NCBI RefSeq assembly: GCF_040529335.1
Contig: NZ_CP159534.1
Span: forward strand, 5,704,001 to 5,768,000
Direction of reading: 5' to 3'
DNA from: Streptomyces sp. HUAS MG91
Lineage (GTDB): Bacteria > Actinomycetota > Actinomycetes > Streptomycetales > Streptomycetaceae
DNA: 64,000 nucleotides
Both the position numbers and the translations under genes were made by a program. The notes under the pieces were generated by a model. That model was not told the origin of the DNA, searched no databases, and saw nothing but the letters and a program-made list of their open reading frames with translations. Position 1 is the first letter of the stretch. Each line of letters begins with the position of its first letter. Below, in pieces: positions 22,141 to 30,337 of this stretch.

Positions 22141-22709
22141 CGCTCGCCTCCCGGCACCCACAGCACGTCCCCGACCTGCTTGTTCGCGATGCGGGCGAGG
22201 ATGAACAGCAGGTCCGAGAGCCGGTTCAGGTACGTCGCCGTCAGCGGGTTCATCGTCTCGCCGTGCACCTCCATGGCCGCCCACGTCGACCGCTCGGCCC
22301 GCCGCACCACGGTGCACGCCTGGTGCAGCAGGGCGGCGCCCGCGGTGCCGCCCGGCAGGATGAACGAGCGCAGCTTCTCCAGCTCGGCGTTGAACCGGTC
22401 GCAGTCCGCCTCCAGCTTGTCCACGTAGAACTGCTCGACGCGCAGCGGCGGGTACTCGGGGTTCTCGGCGACGGGCGTCGACAGGTCGGCGCCGACGTCG
22501 AACAGGTCGTTCTGGACGCGCGTGAGCACCGTGACGACCTCCTCGTCCAGGCCGCCGAGGGCGATCGCCGTGCCGATGACGGCGTTGGCCTCGTTGGCGT
22601 CCGCGTACGCCGAGATCCGCAGATCGGTCTTGGCGGTGCGGCTCATGTCGCCGAGGGCGGTGCTGCCCTTGTCTCCGGTACGGGTGTAGATGCGCGTCAG
22701 GTTGACCAT
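22137..22709 (-). CDS. ATP:cob(I)alamin adenosyltransferase, PduO type
   Basis: A 190-residue PduO-family adenosyltransferase that makes adenosylcobalamin from cob(I)alamin and ATP. The ATP-binding N-terminal motif TRTGDKGSTALGD and the C-terminal signature RRAERSTWAAMEV...YLNRLSDLLFILARIAN are intact. The product is the cofactor of isobutyryl-CoA and methylmalonyl-CoA mutases, and icmA and meaB lie in this window. No ribosome-binding site precedes the ATG. A TACGCT -10-like box sits six bases upstream, so the mRNA may be leaderless. Confidence 0.95.
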   Translation of the reverse strand: MVNLTRIYTRTGDKGSTALGDMSRTAKTDLRISAYADANEANAVIGTAIALGGLDEEVVTVLTRVQNDLFDVGADLSTPVAENPEYPPLRVEQFYVDKLEADCDRFNAELEKLRSFILPGGTAGAALLHQACTVVRRAERSTWAAMEVHGETMNPLTATYLNRLSDLLFILARIANKQVGDVLWVPGGER

Positions 22710-23102
22710 GCGGCCAGCGTAGTTAAGCCCGCGCGTCACCCACCACCACCCTGGCCGGGAGCCCGCCCGGCCGCCCCTAGGGCGTGTGTACCGACCGTCA
22801 CGGCCGCCGCCGCGAAGGCGAGGTCGGGCCGGCCGGGCGCGAGAAGCGTCGTGAGACGCCGAGCCAGGAGGCCGGTGCCGGCCGGGACTGCTGAGCGAAA
22901 AGGTGCTCAACTACGCCGTGCGTGACGCCTGATGACCGACCGATGACCGCCGAACGACCGGCACCGGTGTGATGTCCGTCATTCGAGACGTGACGCGCAT
23001 CTCTATGCGGTCACACAACCCCTCACGGACGCTAAGGTCCGCAAAAGAGCAACGTAAACAGTGGTTAAGCGGTACGCGGGTACGCGGTAAGGGGAGTCGC
23101 AC
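22710..23102. other. Divergent intergenic region between adenosyltransferase and hydroxybutyryl-CoA dehydrogenase
   Basis: This 393-base gap has no supported gene. Toward the right it holds a possible promoter for the dehydrogenase (GTCACA-like -35 near 23010 and -10 TAAGGT at 23033-23038). A perfect tandem 8-bp repeat, GTACGCGG twice (23072-23087), abuts the ribosome-binding site AAGGGGAG. Toward the left is the possible leaderless promoter of the adenosyltransferase. I see no cobalamin riboswitch signature. Confidence 0.5.
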
Positions 23103-23954
23103 GTGGCACGGAAGCTCGCCGTCATCGGGGCCGGTCTCATGGGGTCCGGCATCGCCCAGGTCTCTGCCCAGGCGGGCTGGGACGTCGTCCTGCGCGACGT
23201 CACCGACGAAGCCCTCACGCGCGGCACCGACGGGATCAAGGCGTCGTACGACAAGTTCGTGAGCAAGGGCAAACTGGCGGCCGAGGACGCCGAGGCGGCC
23301 CTCGCCCGCATCACGCCGACCACCGATCTGGACGCGGCCGCCGACGCCGACCTCGTCGTCGAGGCCGTCTTCGAGAAGCTGGAGATCAAGCACGAGATCT
23401 TCCGCGCGCTCGACAAGATCGTGCGGGACGACACGGTGCTCGCGTCGAACACCTCCGCCATCCCGATCACCAAGATCGCGGCGGTGACGGACCGCCCGGA
23501 GCGCGTCGTCGGCGCCCACTTCTTCTCGCCGGTGCCGATGATGCAGCTGTGCGAGCTGGTCCGCGGCTACAAGACGAGCGACGAAACCCTCGCCACCGCG
23601 CGGGAGTTCGCCGAGTCCGTCGGCAAGACCTGCATCGTCGTCAACCGCGACGTGGCGGGCTTCGTCACCACCCGGCTCATCTCGGCCCTCGTCGTCGAGG
23701 CGGCGAAGCTGTACGAGTCGGGCGTCGCCACCGCGGAGGACATCGACATCGCCTGCAAGCTGGGCTTCGGCCACGCCATGGGCCCGCTGGCCACGGCCGA
23801 CCTGACCGGCGTCGACATCCTGCTGCACGCCACCAGCAACATCTACACCGAGTCGCAGGACGAGAAGTTCGCGCCGCCGGAGCTGATGCGCCGGATGGTG
23901 GACGCCGGTGACATCGGACGCAAGAGCGGGCAGGGCTTCTACAAGCACGGCTGA
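23103..23954 (+). CDS. 3-hydroxybutyryl-CoA dehydrogenase
   Basis: A 283-residue NAD(P)-dependent 3-hydroxyacyl-CoA dehydrogenase. The Rossmann motif is GAGLMGSGIAQVSAQAGWDV (residues 8-27). The catalytic region is ASNTSAIPITKIA followed by GAHFFSPVPMMQLCELV with the active-site His, and the C-terminal domain has NRDVAGFVTTRL and GFGHAMGPLATADLTGVD. GTG 23103 has AAGGGGAG eight bases upstream. It probably works with thiolases such as the one at 40700 in acetoacetyl-CoA/crotonyl-CoA metabolism. Confidence 0.95.
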   Translation: MARKLAVIGAGLMGSGIAQVSAQAGWDVVLRDVTDEALTRGTDGIKASYDKFVSKGKLAAEDAEAALARITPTTDLDAAADADLVVEAVFEKLEIKHEIFRALDKIVRDDTVLASNTSAIPITKIAAVTDRPERVVGAHFFSPVPMMQLCELVRGYKTSDETLATAREFAESVGKTCIVVNRDVAGFVTTRLISALVVEAAKLYESGVATAEDIDIACKLGFGHAMGPLATADLTGVDILLHATSNIYTESQDEKFAPPELMRRMVDAGDIGRKSGQGFYKHG

Positions 23955-24128
23955 ACCGGCAAGCGGGGCTGAACCGGCCCCGCCTGACGCGACATCACCC
24001 CTCAGGGTGAATTCGGTATCGGTTCGCTTACAGACGGCAACTTCTGGCGCCTTGAGCCAGTCAGTTGCAGTGACATACCCAGATCACATGGAAACCTCTC
24101 GTCACTACTGATCGCACGGGGAGCGCAT

Positions 24129-24452
24129 ATGCACATCAGGGGCGACCACGCCGAGCTGGTCGTCGGGGGCCGCCTCGACGTCCGGAGCGCGGCGGACGCC
24201 CGTACGGTCCTGCACACCGCCGTCGACGACGGCATCGGAGACCTGGTCCTCGACCTGTCCGAACTGGACTCGTGGGACGCGACCGGACTCGGCGTCATCA
24301 TGGGCGCCCACCGGCGGGCCGGCCGCTGCGGACGCAGGCTCGTGCTGCGCGGGGTCCCGGACCGCATGCAGCGCCTGCTGGTCGCCACCCGGCTGCACCG
24401 GATCCTGGCCATCGAGGGCGGCATCGGAGTCGAGTCACTGCCCCGCGTGTGA
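24129..24452 (+). CDS. STAS-domain protein (anti-sigma factor antagonist type)
   Basis: A 107-residue single STAS domain (ELVVGGRLDVRSAADARTVL, LVLDLSELDSWDATGLGVIM). Such proteins bind anti-sigma kinases and are switched by phosphorylation in the loop that usually reads D-S-S-G-L-G. Here the loop is DATGLG, with Thr52 where the phospho-serine normally lies. No partner kinase or sigma factor is adjacent. Its target is unknown. GGGGAGC precedes the ATG. Confidence 0.88.
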   Translation: MHIRGDHAELVVGGRLDVRSAADARTVLHTAVDDGIGDLVLDLSELDSWDATGLGVIMGAHRRAGRCGRRLVLRGVPDRMQRLLVATRLHRILAIEGGIGVESLPRV

Positions 24453-24474
24453 GGAACGTTCACCCCCCGAAGGT

Positions 24475-24491
24475 GTGAATCGCTCATTCAC
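24475..24491. repeat. Short inverted repeat downstream of the STAS gene
   Basis: GTGAAT-CGCTC-ATTCAC is a perfect 6-bp inverted repeat with a 5-base loop, 23 bases after the STAS stop. It could be a weak terminator or an operator for the following gene. Confidence 0.4.
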
Positions 24492-24553
24492 GGGGGAAGC
24501 GCCCACAATCCTCACGAGACTGTGACGTCTCGGGCGGCGCGGCACCCCGGCTG

Positions 24554-24582
24554 TTCGGAGATACTGCGACAAGGTCTAGGGT
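24554..24582 (+). promoter_or_regulatory. Candidate promoter for the P-loop membrane protein
   Basis: A -35-like TTCGGA (24554-24559) and -10-like TAGGGT (24577-24582) are separated by 17 bases. They lie about 115 bases upstream of the ATG at 24698. The -35 box is a weak match. Confidence 0.35.
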
Positions 24583-24697
24583 TCGGTCGCCCGCGGTATG
24601 ACGACCCGCCTCGCGGGCACCGGACCAGAAGCGACAGCGCAGTGTGCACAGGCCGGGAGGGGCAAGCGGCACACCACGCTTTTGGGGGGCTTTCAGC

Positions 24698-27166
24698 ATG
24701 GACCCGACGAACCGGGGACCGGAAGACTTCAGCAAGGACCGGCGCGACGACAGCACGCCGGCGCACGGCGGCCGCCAGCGGCCGCCCGTCCCACCCGACT
24801 TCGGCCAGCCGGTGCCCGCGCTCGCGCGCACCGTGCAGGTCGTGTCGGGCGACCACCTCCTGACCGTCAACCCTGTCGACGGCAGCGAGATCGAACCCTG
24901 CCCGCCGGGTGAACGCCCGGGCAGGCCCGTCAAGTTCGACGACGCCGAGCGCGTCGACCGCGCGCGGGCCGCACGTCCGCCGCTGCCGCCCGGGCCCGCG
25001 CTGCCCCGGCTGCCGCTCCTGGAGCGCCAGGAGGACCGCGAGCGACTGGTACGGCTCCTCGCGCGCGGGCGCTCCGTACGGCTCACCGGACCGTCGGGAT
25101 CCGGGCGCACCGCGCTCCTCGACCAGGTCGCCGAGGACTGCCTCGGCATCGCGCCCGACGGCGTCGTCCGGCTCTCCGGGCACCACCGCTCGGCCGACGA
25201 CCTGCTGTACGAGCTGTTCGGCGCCGTCTACAACGCACCGCTGTACCACCCCGACCGCACCCTGATGCGCGAACTCGTGCACGAGGTCGGCGCCGTCGTC
25301 GTCCTGGACGACCTCGAGTTCGGCGGCGCCCAGCTCGACGAACTCCTCGAAGCCACGCCGGAGTGCGCCTTCCTGCTCGCCGCGACGCCCGACGTCGCCG
25401 CGCCGTCGGCCGACTCCCACGTGGAGGAGGTCTTCCTCGGCGGCCTCGGCCGCGGCGGCAGCCTGGAACTCCTGGAGCGCGTCGTCGGCCGGGTGCTCAC
25501 CGACGAGGAGGCCCAGTGGGCCGGTGACCTGTGGTTCGAGTCGGAGGGGCTGCCCCTGCGGTTCGCGCAGGCCGGCGCCCTGCTGCGGCAGCGGGACCAA
25601 CTGAGCGCCGATCCGAGCGTCTTCGACGAGTTCAGCGCCTTCTCCGACGAGCCGGTGGACGCGCCGTTCGACTCCGCCGACGGCCACGACGTACCGCTGC
25701 CCTCGCTCGCCGAGGGCGCCGCTCCCGCCGCGCTGCTCGCCTCCCGGCTGAGCCGCTCGGCCCGCTCCACCCTGCGGTTCGCCGTCGCGCTGGGCGGCGA
25801 GATCCCGCACCAGGCGCATCTGCCCGCGCTCGTGGGCGACCAGCACGCCGACGCGGCCCTGGCCGAGCTGGTCTCCAGCGCCCTCGTCACCGCGGTCGGC
25901 GCGCGCTACCGCCTCGCGGCCGGTGTCCAGGTGCAGTTGGAGGCCGCCGGGTTCGGGGACGAGAGCGTCGAGCGGGCCCGTACGGCGGCCCTGCACTACG
26001 CCTGGTGGGCCGGGCACCCGTCGGTCGGCCCCGAGCGGGTCGCCGCCGAGAGCGACGCCCTGCTGGCCGCGCTCGCCGTCCTCGTACCGGTGTCGGCCTC
26101 GGCCGGCGACGAGGCGACGCCCGCGTCCGTGGAGCTGGCCCGCGCTGCCGCGCCCGCGTTCGCCGCCGGGCTCGCCTGGAGCGCCTGGGAGCGTGCGCTG
26201 CGCTCCGGGCAGGAGGCGGCCCGGATCGCCGGACTCGTCTCCGAAGAGGCCTACTTCCACCACGAGCTGGGGATCCTCGCGCTGCTCGACGGGCAGCTCG
26301 ACCGGGCCCGCGCCGAGCTGGAGGCCTCCATCGGCCTGCGCGGCGCCCTCGCCGACAAGCGGGGCACGATCGCGGGCCGGCGCGCCCTCGCCCTGGTGGC
26401 GGACCGTTCCGGCGGCGCGCTGCCCGGTGGCCGCACGGCGGCCGGCGAGGAAGTCCCCGACGCGATGTACGAGGAGTCGCAGTCGCCGCCCGGCGGGGTG
26501 CTCGCCACGTACGCGCCGCCCGAGGCGCCGGGCGAGGCCGAGACCTTGGTGAGCCGGCCGCCCGCGCCCGCTCCGACGGTGGTCGGCGGCGGCCCTGTGC
26601 CCTCGCGCAGGTCCATCGTCCGCGGCACCCGGCGCAACCTGGTCGCGGCCGGCGCGGGCGCGCTGCTCGCGGCGGTGCTCGGCACGGTCGTCACCCTCGG
26701 CACCTTGTCGAACAGCGACGAGCCGCCGTCCGACAAGGTCAACACCAACCCGTCGGCCACGGCGGGGGAGACCGGCGGGGACCTGGGCGCGGAGAAGGCC
26801 GGGGACAGCGGCAAGGGCAGCGACGGCTCCGCCTCGGCGCCGGCCGACCCCGGTGCGGACGGGGTCCCGGGCACGGCGGACGATCCGGCGCCGTCGCAGA
26901 GTGCCAGCGGATCGCCGTCGGAGGACCCGAGCGGCTCCACGTCCCCGGACCGGCCGACGAAGTCCCCGAGCGGGAAGCCGACGAAGTCCCCGACGAAGTC
27001 GCCCACGAAGTCTCCGACGAAAACGCCGACCAAGCCGCCGACGCCGAGCGACGATCCCTCGACCTCCCCGCCGTCCGAGACGCCGGACCCGACACCGACG
27101 GACACGGCGAGCACCGACACGGCGAGCAACCCCGTCGCGCCCAGCGTCTCCGACACGGTGATGTAG
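24698..27166 (+). CDS. Large P-loop ATPase with one membrane helix and Pro/Ser/Thr-rich external tail
   Basis: An 822-residue protein with unusual architecture. A disordered N-terminus (1-110) leads to a Walker A motif GPSGSGRT at about 131-138, a Walker B-like region VVVLDDLEFGG and a long helical region with Ala/Glu-rich repeats to about 600. One strong membrane helix lies at about 647-670 (LVAAGAGALLAAVLGTVVTLGTL). The last 150 residues are low-complexity, with repeated TKSP units and many Ser, Thr, Pro and Asp. By the positive-inside rule the ATPase is cytoplasmic and the tail lies in the wall. It resembles AAA/STAND-like ATPases, but I cannot assign a partner or substrate. Confidence 0.8.
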   Translation: MDPTNRGPEDFSKDRRDDSTPAHGGRQRPPVPPDFGQPVPALARTVQVVSGDHLLTVNPVDGSEIEPCPPGERPGRPVKFDDAERVDRARAARPPLPPGPALPRLPLLERQEDRERLVRLLARGRSVRLTGPSGSGRTALLDQVAEDCLGIAPDGVVRLSGHHRSADDLLYELFGAVYNAPLYHPDRTLMRELVHEVGAVVVLDDLEFGGAQLDELLEATPECAFLLAATPDVAAPSADSHVEEVFLGGLGRGGSLELLERVVGRVLTDEEAQWAGDLWFESEGLPLRFAQAGALLRQRDQLSADPSVFDEFSAFSDEPVDAPFDSADGHDVPLPSLAEGAAPAALLASRLSRSARSTLRFAVALGGEIPHQAHLPALVGDQHADAALAELVSSALVTAVGARYRLAAGVQVQLEAAGFGDESVERARTAALHYAWWAGHPSVGPERVAAESDALLAALAVLVPVSASAGDEATPASVELARAAAPAFAAGLAWSAWERALRSGQEAARIAGLVSEEAYFHHELGILALLDGQLDRARAELEASIGLRGALADKRGTIAGRRALALVADRSGGALPGGRTAAGEEVPDAMYEESQSPPGGVLATYAPPEAPGEAETLVSRPPAPAPTVVGGGPVPSRRSIVRGTRRNLVAAGAGALLAAVLGTVVTLGTLSNSDEPPSDKVNTNPSATAGETGGDLGAEKAGDSGKGSDGSASAPADPGADGVPGTADDPAPSQSASGSPSEDPSGSTSPDRPTKSPSGKPTKSPTKSPTKSPTKTPTKPPTPSDDPSTSPPSETPDPTPTDTASTDTASNPVAPSVSDTVM
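26981..27040 (+). repeat. Five tandem 12-bp repeats encoding TKSP-type units
   Basis: Five consecutive degenerate 12-mers (ACGAAGTCCCCG, ACGAAGTCGCCC, ACGAAGTCTCCG, ACGAAAACGCCG, ACCAAGCCGCCG) encode the TKSP/TKTP/TKPP repeats of the external tail. The array is in frame, so copy-number change would alter tail length without a frameshift. Confidence 0.85.
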
Positions 27167-27177
27167 AGCGCCCCGTC

Positions 27178-27261
27178 AGGAGCGCGGGGAACTGCGCGAG
27201 CAACCACGACGAAGCCGCGGCCGCGTCCGCTCATCGACTGAGCGGACGCGACCGCGGCTTC
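27178..27261. terminator. Bidirectional terminator with one copy of the dispersed GCGCGGGGAACTGCGCG repeat
   Basis: Between convergent genes lie one repeat core, GCGCGGGGAACTGCGCG (from 27182), and a near-perfect 23-bp hairpin. The hairpin pairs 27211-27233 with 27239-27261 around the loop TCGAC with one mismatch. The hairpin should end transcription from both sides. Confidence 0.85.
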
Positions 27262-27274
27262 TCGCGGTCGACCT

Positions 27275-27946
27275 CTAGAAGAGCCGCAGCTTGTCGTCCT
27301 CGATCCCGCGCATCGCGTCGTAGTCGAGCACCGTGCACCCGATACCGCGATCCGTCGCCAGCACCCGGGCCTGCGGCTTGATCTCCTGCGCCGCGAAGAC
27401 ACCGCGGACCGGCGCGAGGTGCGGGTCGCGGTTCAGCAGCTCCAGGTAGCGCGTGAGCTGCTCCACGCCGTCGATCTCGCCGCGCCGCTTGATCTCCACG
27501 GCGACGGTCTGCCCCTCGGCGTCCCGGCACAGGATGTCGACCGGGCCGATCGCCGTCATGTACTCGCGGCGGATCAGCGTGTAGCCCTCGCCGAGGGTGT
27601 CGATGCGGTCCGCGAGGAGTTCCTGAAGGTGCGCTTCCACGCCGTCCTTGATGAGCCCCGGGTCGACACCGAGCTCGTGCGACGAGTCGTGGAGGATCTC
27701 CTCCATCGTGATGATCAGTTTTTCGCCCGCCTTGTTGATGACGGTCCAGGTGCCTTCGTCGTCACCCGTGCCCTCCTTCAAGGTGCAGGGCGGCGACATC
27801 CAGTTGAGGGGCTTGTAGGCCCGGTCGTCCGCGTGGATGGAGACGCTGCCGTCCGCCTTCACGAGGATGAGACGGGGGGCCGACGGAAGATGGGCGGTGA
27901 GCCTGCCCGCGTAATCCACGGAGCAGCGGGCGATGACGAGACGCAT
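27275..27946 (-). CDS. nucS: Endonuclease NucS
   Basis: A 223-residue NucS/EndoMS nuclease that cuts both strands at mismatches. It is the core of the mismatch repair used by actinobacteria that lack MutS/MutL. The N-terminal dimer domain starts [16 protein letters not shown]. The nuclease domain holds the catalytic residues in [23 protein letters not shown] (Asp, then E-x-K). The C-terminus ends IEDDKLRLF, resembling the beta-clamp-binding tail of the family. ATG 27946 is used. Confidence 0.96.
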   Translation of the reverse strand: MRLVIARCSVDYAGRLTAHLPSAPRLILVKADGSVSIHADDRAYKPLNWMSPPCTLKEGTGDDEGTWTVINKAGEKLIITMEEILHDSSHELGVDPGLIKDGVEAHLQELLADRIDTLGEGYTLIRREYMTAIGPVDILCRDAEGQTVAVEIKRRGEIDGVEQLTRYLELLNRDPHLAPVRGVFAAQEIKPQARVLATDRGIGCTVLDYDAMRGIEDDKLRLF

Positions 27947-28240
27947 GGTGGGCAACGCTACTCGACTGCCGCCGCTCCCCGCACTTCGCCCGCCGGTCGC
28001 CCGGCGCCGCCCTGTCCGAGCCCTTTCGGGTGCCCCTTTTATTAAGAAGTACCCCGTTCGTTATTGGCTGGTTGTGTGCGACCGGTGCGCGGTACGCCCT
28101 GTTGCGCTCCGGAAGCGTTGCTTACCGTAGAAGCAGGAGGTCGCGGTGCGCGCACGCTGAGTGTTCGAGGGGCCGCGTGTACCGGGGGCTCCCGGCCTGT
28201 CCGTCAACCCCCGCTCCCTGGGGGTGCGAGAGGAGAACCC

Positions 28241-28633
28241 ATGTCGCTCGACGTCTCACCGGCACTGTTGGAACAGGCCGAGCGAGGCGAGGTTGACGAA
28301 GCGGACTTCGTCGACTGCGTCCGGACCTCCCTGCCTTACGCATGGGAGATGATCAGCTCCCTGGTGGCTCAGCTGAAGGTCGACGGCGGAGACTTCGCCG
28401 ACAACCAGACGCCGCCGCCGGACGAGCAGGCACGTGGACAGCTGCTGCGTGCGCTCGCGAGTGACGCGATTCGTGGCGCACTCCAGCGGCACTTCGGTGT
28501 CCGGCTGGCGTTCCAGAACTGCCACCGGGTCGCGGTCTTCCCGCTGACCCCGGCGGTGGACGAGACGCTGGCCCGCTTCACCTCGGTCCGCAACCAGCTG
28601 CTCAACCAGTCACCGGAGCTGCGTGACTGCTGA
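28241..28633 (+). CDS. SCO5389-family conserved Streptomyces protein
   Basis: A 130-residue soluble protein (MSLDVSPALLEQAERGEV, LPYAWEMISSLVAQLKVDGG, QLLRALASDAIRGALQRHFG). From memory it matches a highly conserved Streptomyces family named after S. coelicolor SCO5389, and no function is known. An unusually strong ribosome-binding site, AGAGGAGAA, precedes the ATG, suggesting high expression. The upstream 294 bases are relatively AT-rich around 28030-28070 and probably hold its promoter. Confidence 0.85.
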   Translation: MSLDVSPALLEQAERGEVDEADFVDCVRTSLPYAWEMISSLVAQLKVDGGDFADNQTPPPDEQARGQLLRALASDAIRGALQRHFGVRLAFQNCHRVAVFPLTPAVDETLARFTSVRNQLLNQSPELRDC

Positions 28634-28655
28634 CGGCAATCGCCTTGGATCGGTT

Positions 28656-28703
28656 TGCCTGCCGTCCCGTGCGCGGGAGGTGCTTCTGTACGGGCGGCAG
28701 GCA
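28656..28703. terminator. Bidirectional terminator
   Basis: The inverted repeat TGCCTGCCG-CCCGT / ACGGG-CGGCAGGCA pairs 28656-28670 with 28690-28703 with one bulge. It lies between the convergent SCO5389-type gene and the luciferase-like gene. Confidence 0.75.
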
Positions 28704-28733
28704 CCGGACCTCAAGGGCGACCGACGGGCGGGA

Positions 28734-29768
28734 TCAGCCGAGTTGCGGCAGGACCTCGGCTCCCAGCCGACGGACGTTCTCCTCCGTCGCCGCGAGATCC
28801 CCCGAGCCCTCGACGAGCAGCGCGAAGCGTGTGATGCCGGTGCGCTCCGATGTGGCGGCGAGCCGGTCCGCGCACAACTGCGGGGTGCCGACCGGGTGCA
28901 GACGGCACAGCAGCTCCGTGTAGGCGCGCGGATCCCGCATCTTGCGTACGCGTCCGTCCACCGTCACATGCGCGTCCAGCCCCTGTTTCAGCCAGCCTGG
29001 CATCGCCTTCAGGAGCGCCTCCGACGCGTCCGCGCCGCAATCGCCGATCTGGGCGACCCCGGCGGAGACATGGGGCGCGGAGAGGATCTCGTCGGGCGTG
29101 CGCCCGGCCTCGCGCGCGCTCCGTCGCCACAGTGCCACCATCTCCGCCTTCTCCTCGTCGCCGCAGTGCATCCCGAGCAGCATCGGCAGGCCGCGCTCGG
29201 CGGCGGTGCGCACGCTCTTCGGTGACGTACAGGCGACGACGACCTCGGGTCCCGCCGGGTCCGTGTCGCCTATCGCCTCGGCCGGGCGCGGCACCACCGG
29301 CACCTCGCGGAACGGGAACCGGCCGTCCCCGCCCGCCACATGGGTCTCACGCAGCCAGCGCAGCAGCAGATCGAGCGAGTCCGGGAACCCCGACTCGTAC
29401 GCCTCGAGACCCGAGCCGAAGACCTCCAGGTCCACCCACGGCCCGCCGCGCCCCACGCCGAGCGAGAAGCGCCCGCCCGAGGTCAGGTGCAGCAGCGCCG
29501 CCTGCTCGCCCAGGGCCACCGGGTGGGCCGTCGGCAGCACGCTCACGGCCGTGCCGATCCGCAGGGTGCGGGTGCGGCCGAGCAGCAGCGCGGCCAGTGT
29601 GATGGCCGACGGGCAGGTCCCGTACGGCACGAAGTGATGTTCGGCGAGCCAGGCCGTGTCCAGGCCCGCCTCCTCGGCGACCTCGGCCGACCGCACCGCA
29701 CGGTGCAGAGCCTCCCCCTGCCCCTGGCCCGGAAACTGGGCCGCCAGTACAAACGTTCCTACGCGCAT
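28734..29768 (-). CDS. LLM-class flavin-dependent oxidoreductase
   Basis: A 344-residue luciferase-like TIM-barrel protein that would use FMN or F420. Typical blocks are VGTFVLAAQFPGQ, EEAGLDTAWLAEHHFVPYG, RIGTAVSVLPTAHPVALGEQAALL and GGRFSLGVGRGGPW. The substrate cannot be predicted. A textbook AAGGAGG lies eight bases before the ATG at 29768. Confidence 0.9.
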   Translation of the reverse strand: MRVGTFVLAAQFPGQGQGEALHRAVRSAEVAEEAGLDTAWLAEHHFVPYGTCPSAITLAALLLGRTRTLRIGTAVSVLPTAHPVALGEQAALLHLTSGGRFSLGVGRGGPWVDLEVFGSGLEAYESGFPDSLDLLLRWLRETHVAGGDGRFPFREVPVVPRPAEAIGDTDPAGPEVVVACTSPKSVRTAAERGLPMLLGMHCGDEEKAEMVALWRRSAREAGRTPDEILSAPHVSAGVAQIGDCGADASEALLKAMPGWLKQGLDAHVTVDGRVRKMRDPRAYTELLCRLHPVGTPQLCADRLAATSERTGITRFALLVEGSGDLAATEENVRRLGAEVLPQLG

Positions 29769-29999
29769 CGCGTTTTTGCCTCCTTGGCGCCGACGCGGGC
29801 ACTCCCCATGCAGGCATTAACGGTTGGCAAGTGCCAAAGACACGGCCTGGCATGAAGATTGACAGATTTTCTGCGCAGCGCCGGTGCGGATGGGGTCCGC
29901 GCGGGCCGGTGGGGGTCGTGGTGAGGGCCGATCGTCGCAGCTCCGTCGGCGTACGCTGGTCCAGACCCCGCTCCGTACCAGCACCCCGTGAGGTGATCC

Positions 30000-30326
30000 G
30001 TGTCCCCGCGTCGCAACCGCCCCAAGGCCGGCGGATCGTCAGGCAGCAGCGACGACGAGGGGCGGCGCTACGGCGGGTTCCAGTCCTCCGAGCACTGGCA
30101 GGGCGAGGAGTGGAGCGTGCGCCATGTCGCGGGCGCGAGCGCGGCCGGCAAGACCTACCGCTGCCCCGGATGCGACCAGGAGATCGCCTCCGGGGTCGCC
30201 CATGTCGTGGCCTGGCCCGAGTACGGCGGCGTGGACGACCGGCGCCACTGGCACAAGGCGTGCTGGAACGCGAAGGACCGCCGCACCACGAAGGTGCAGC
30301 GGTCCCGGAACGCGCCGCGCTACTGA
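30000..30326 (+). CDS. Small Cys/His-rich protein, possible zinc-binding
   Basis: A 108-residue basic protein with a Ser/Gly/Asp-rich N-terminus. Its C-terminal half contains CPGC (Y-R-C-P-G-C-D-Q), a histidine in GVAHVVAWPEYGG, and H-W-H-K-A-C. These could form a treble-clef-like zinc site, perhaps for nucleic acid binding. GTG 30000 has GAGGTGAT just upstream. No close family is recognised beyond conserved actinobacterial hypothetical proteins. Confidence 0.75.
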   Translation: MSPRRNRPKAGGSSGSSDDEGRRYGGFQSSEHWQGEEWSVRHVAGASAAGKTYRCPGCDQEIASGVAHVVAWPEYGGVDDRRHWHKACWNAKDRRTTKVQRSRNAPRY

Positions 30327-30337
30327 GGGCTCCCGCC

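Noticed and set aside
20316..22925. An 869-codon + strand frame across the kinase, membrane protein and adenosyltransferase
   Set aside because: Arg/Gly/Ala-rich translation typical of GC-rich off-frames; it crosses four well-supported features.
22710..23102. Possible cobalamin riboswitch upstream of the adenosyltransferase
   Set aside because: No B12-box-like sequence was found on the minus strand and the ATG appears to follow the -10 box directly.
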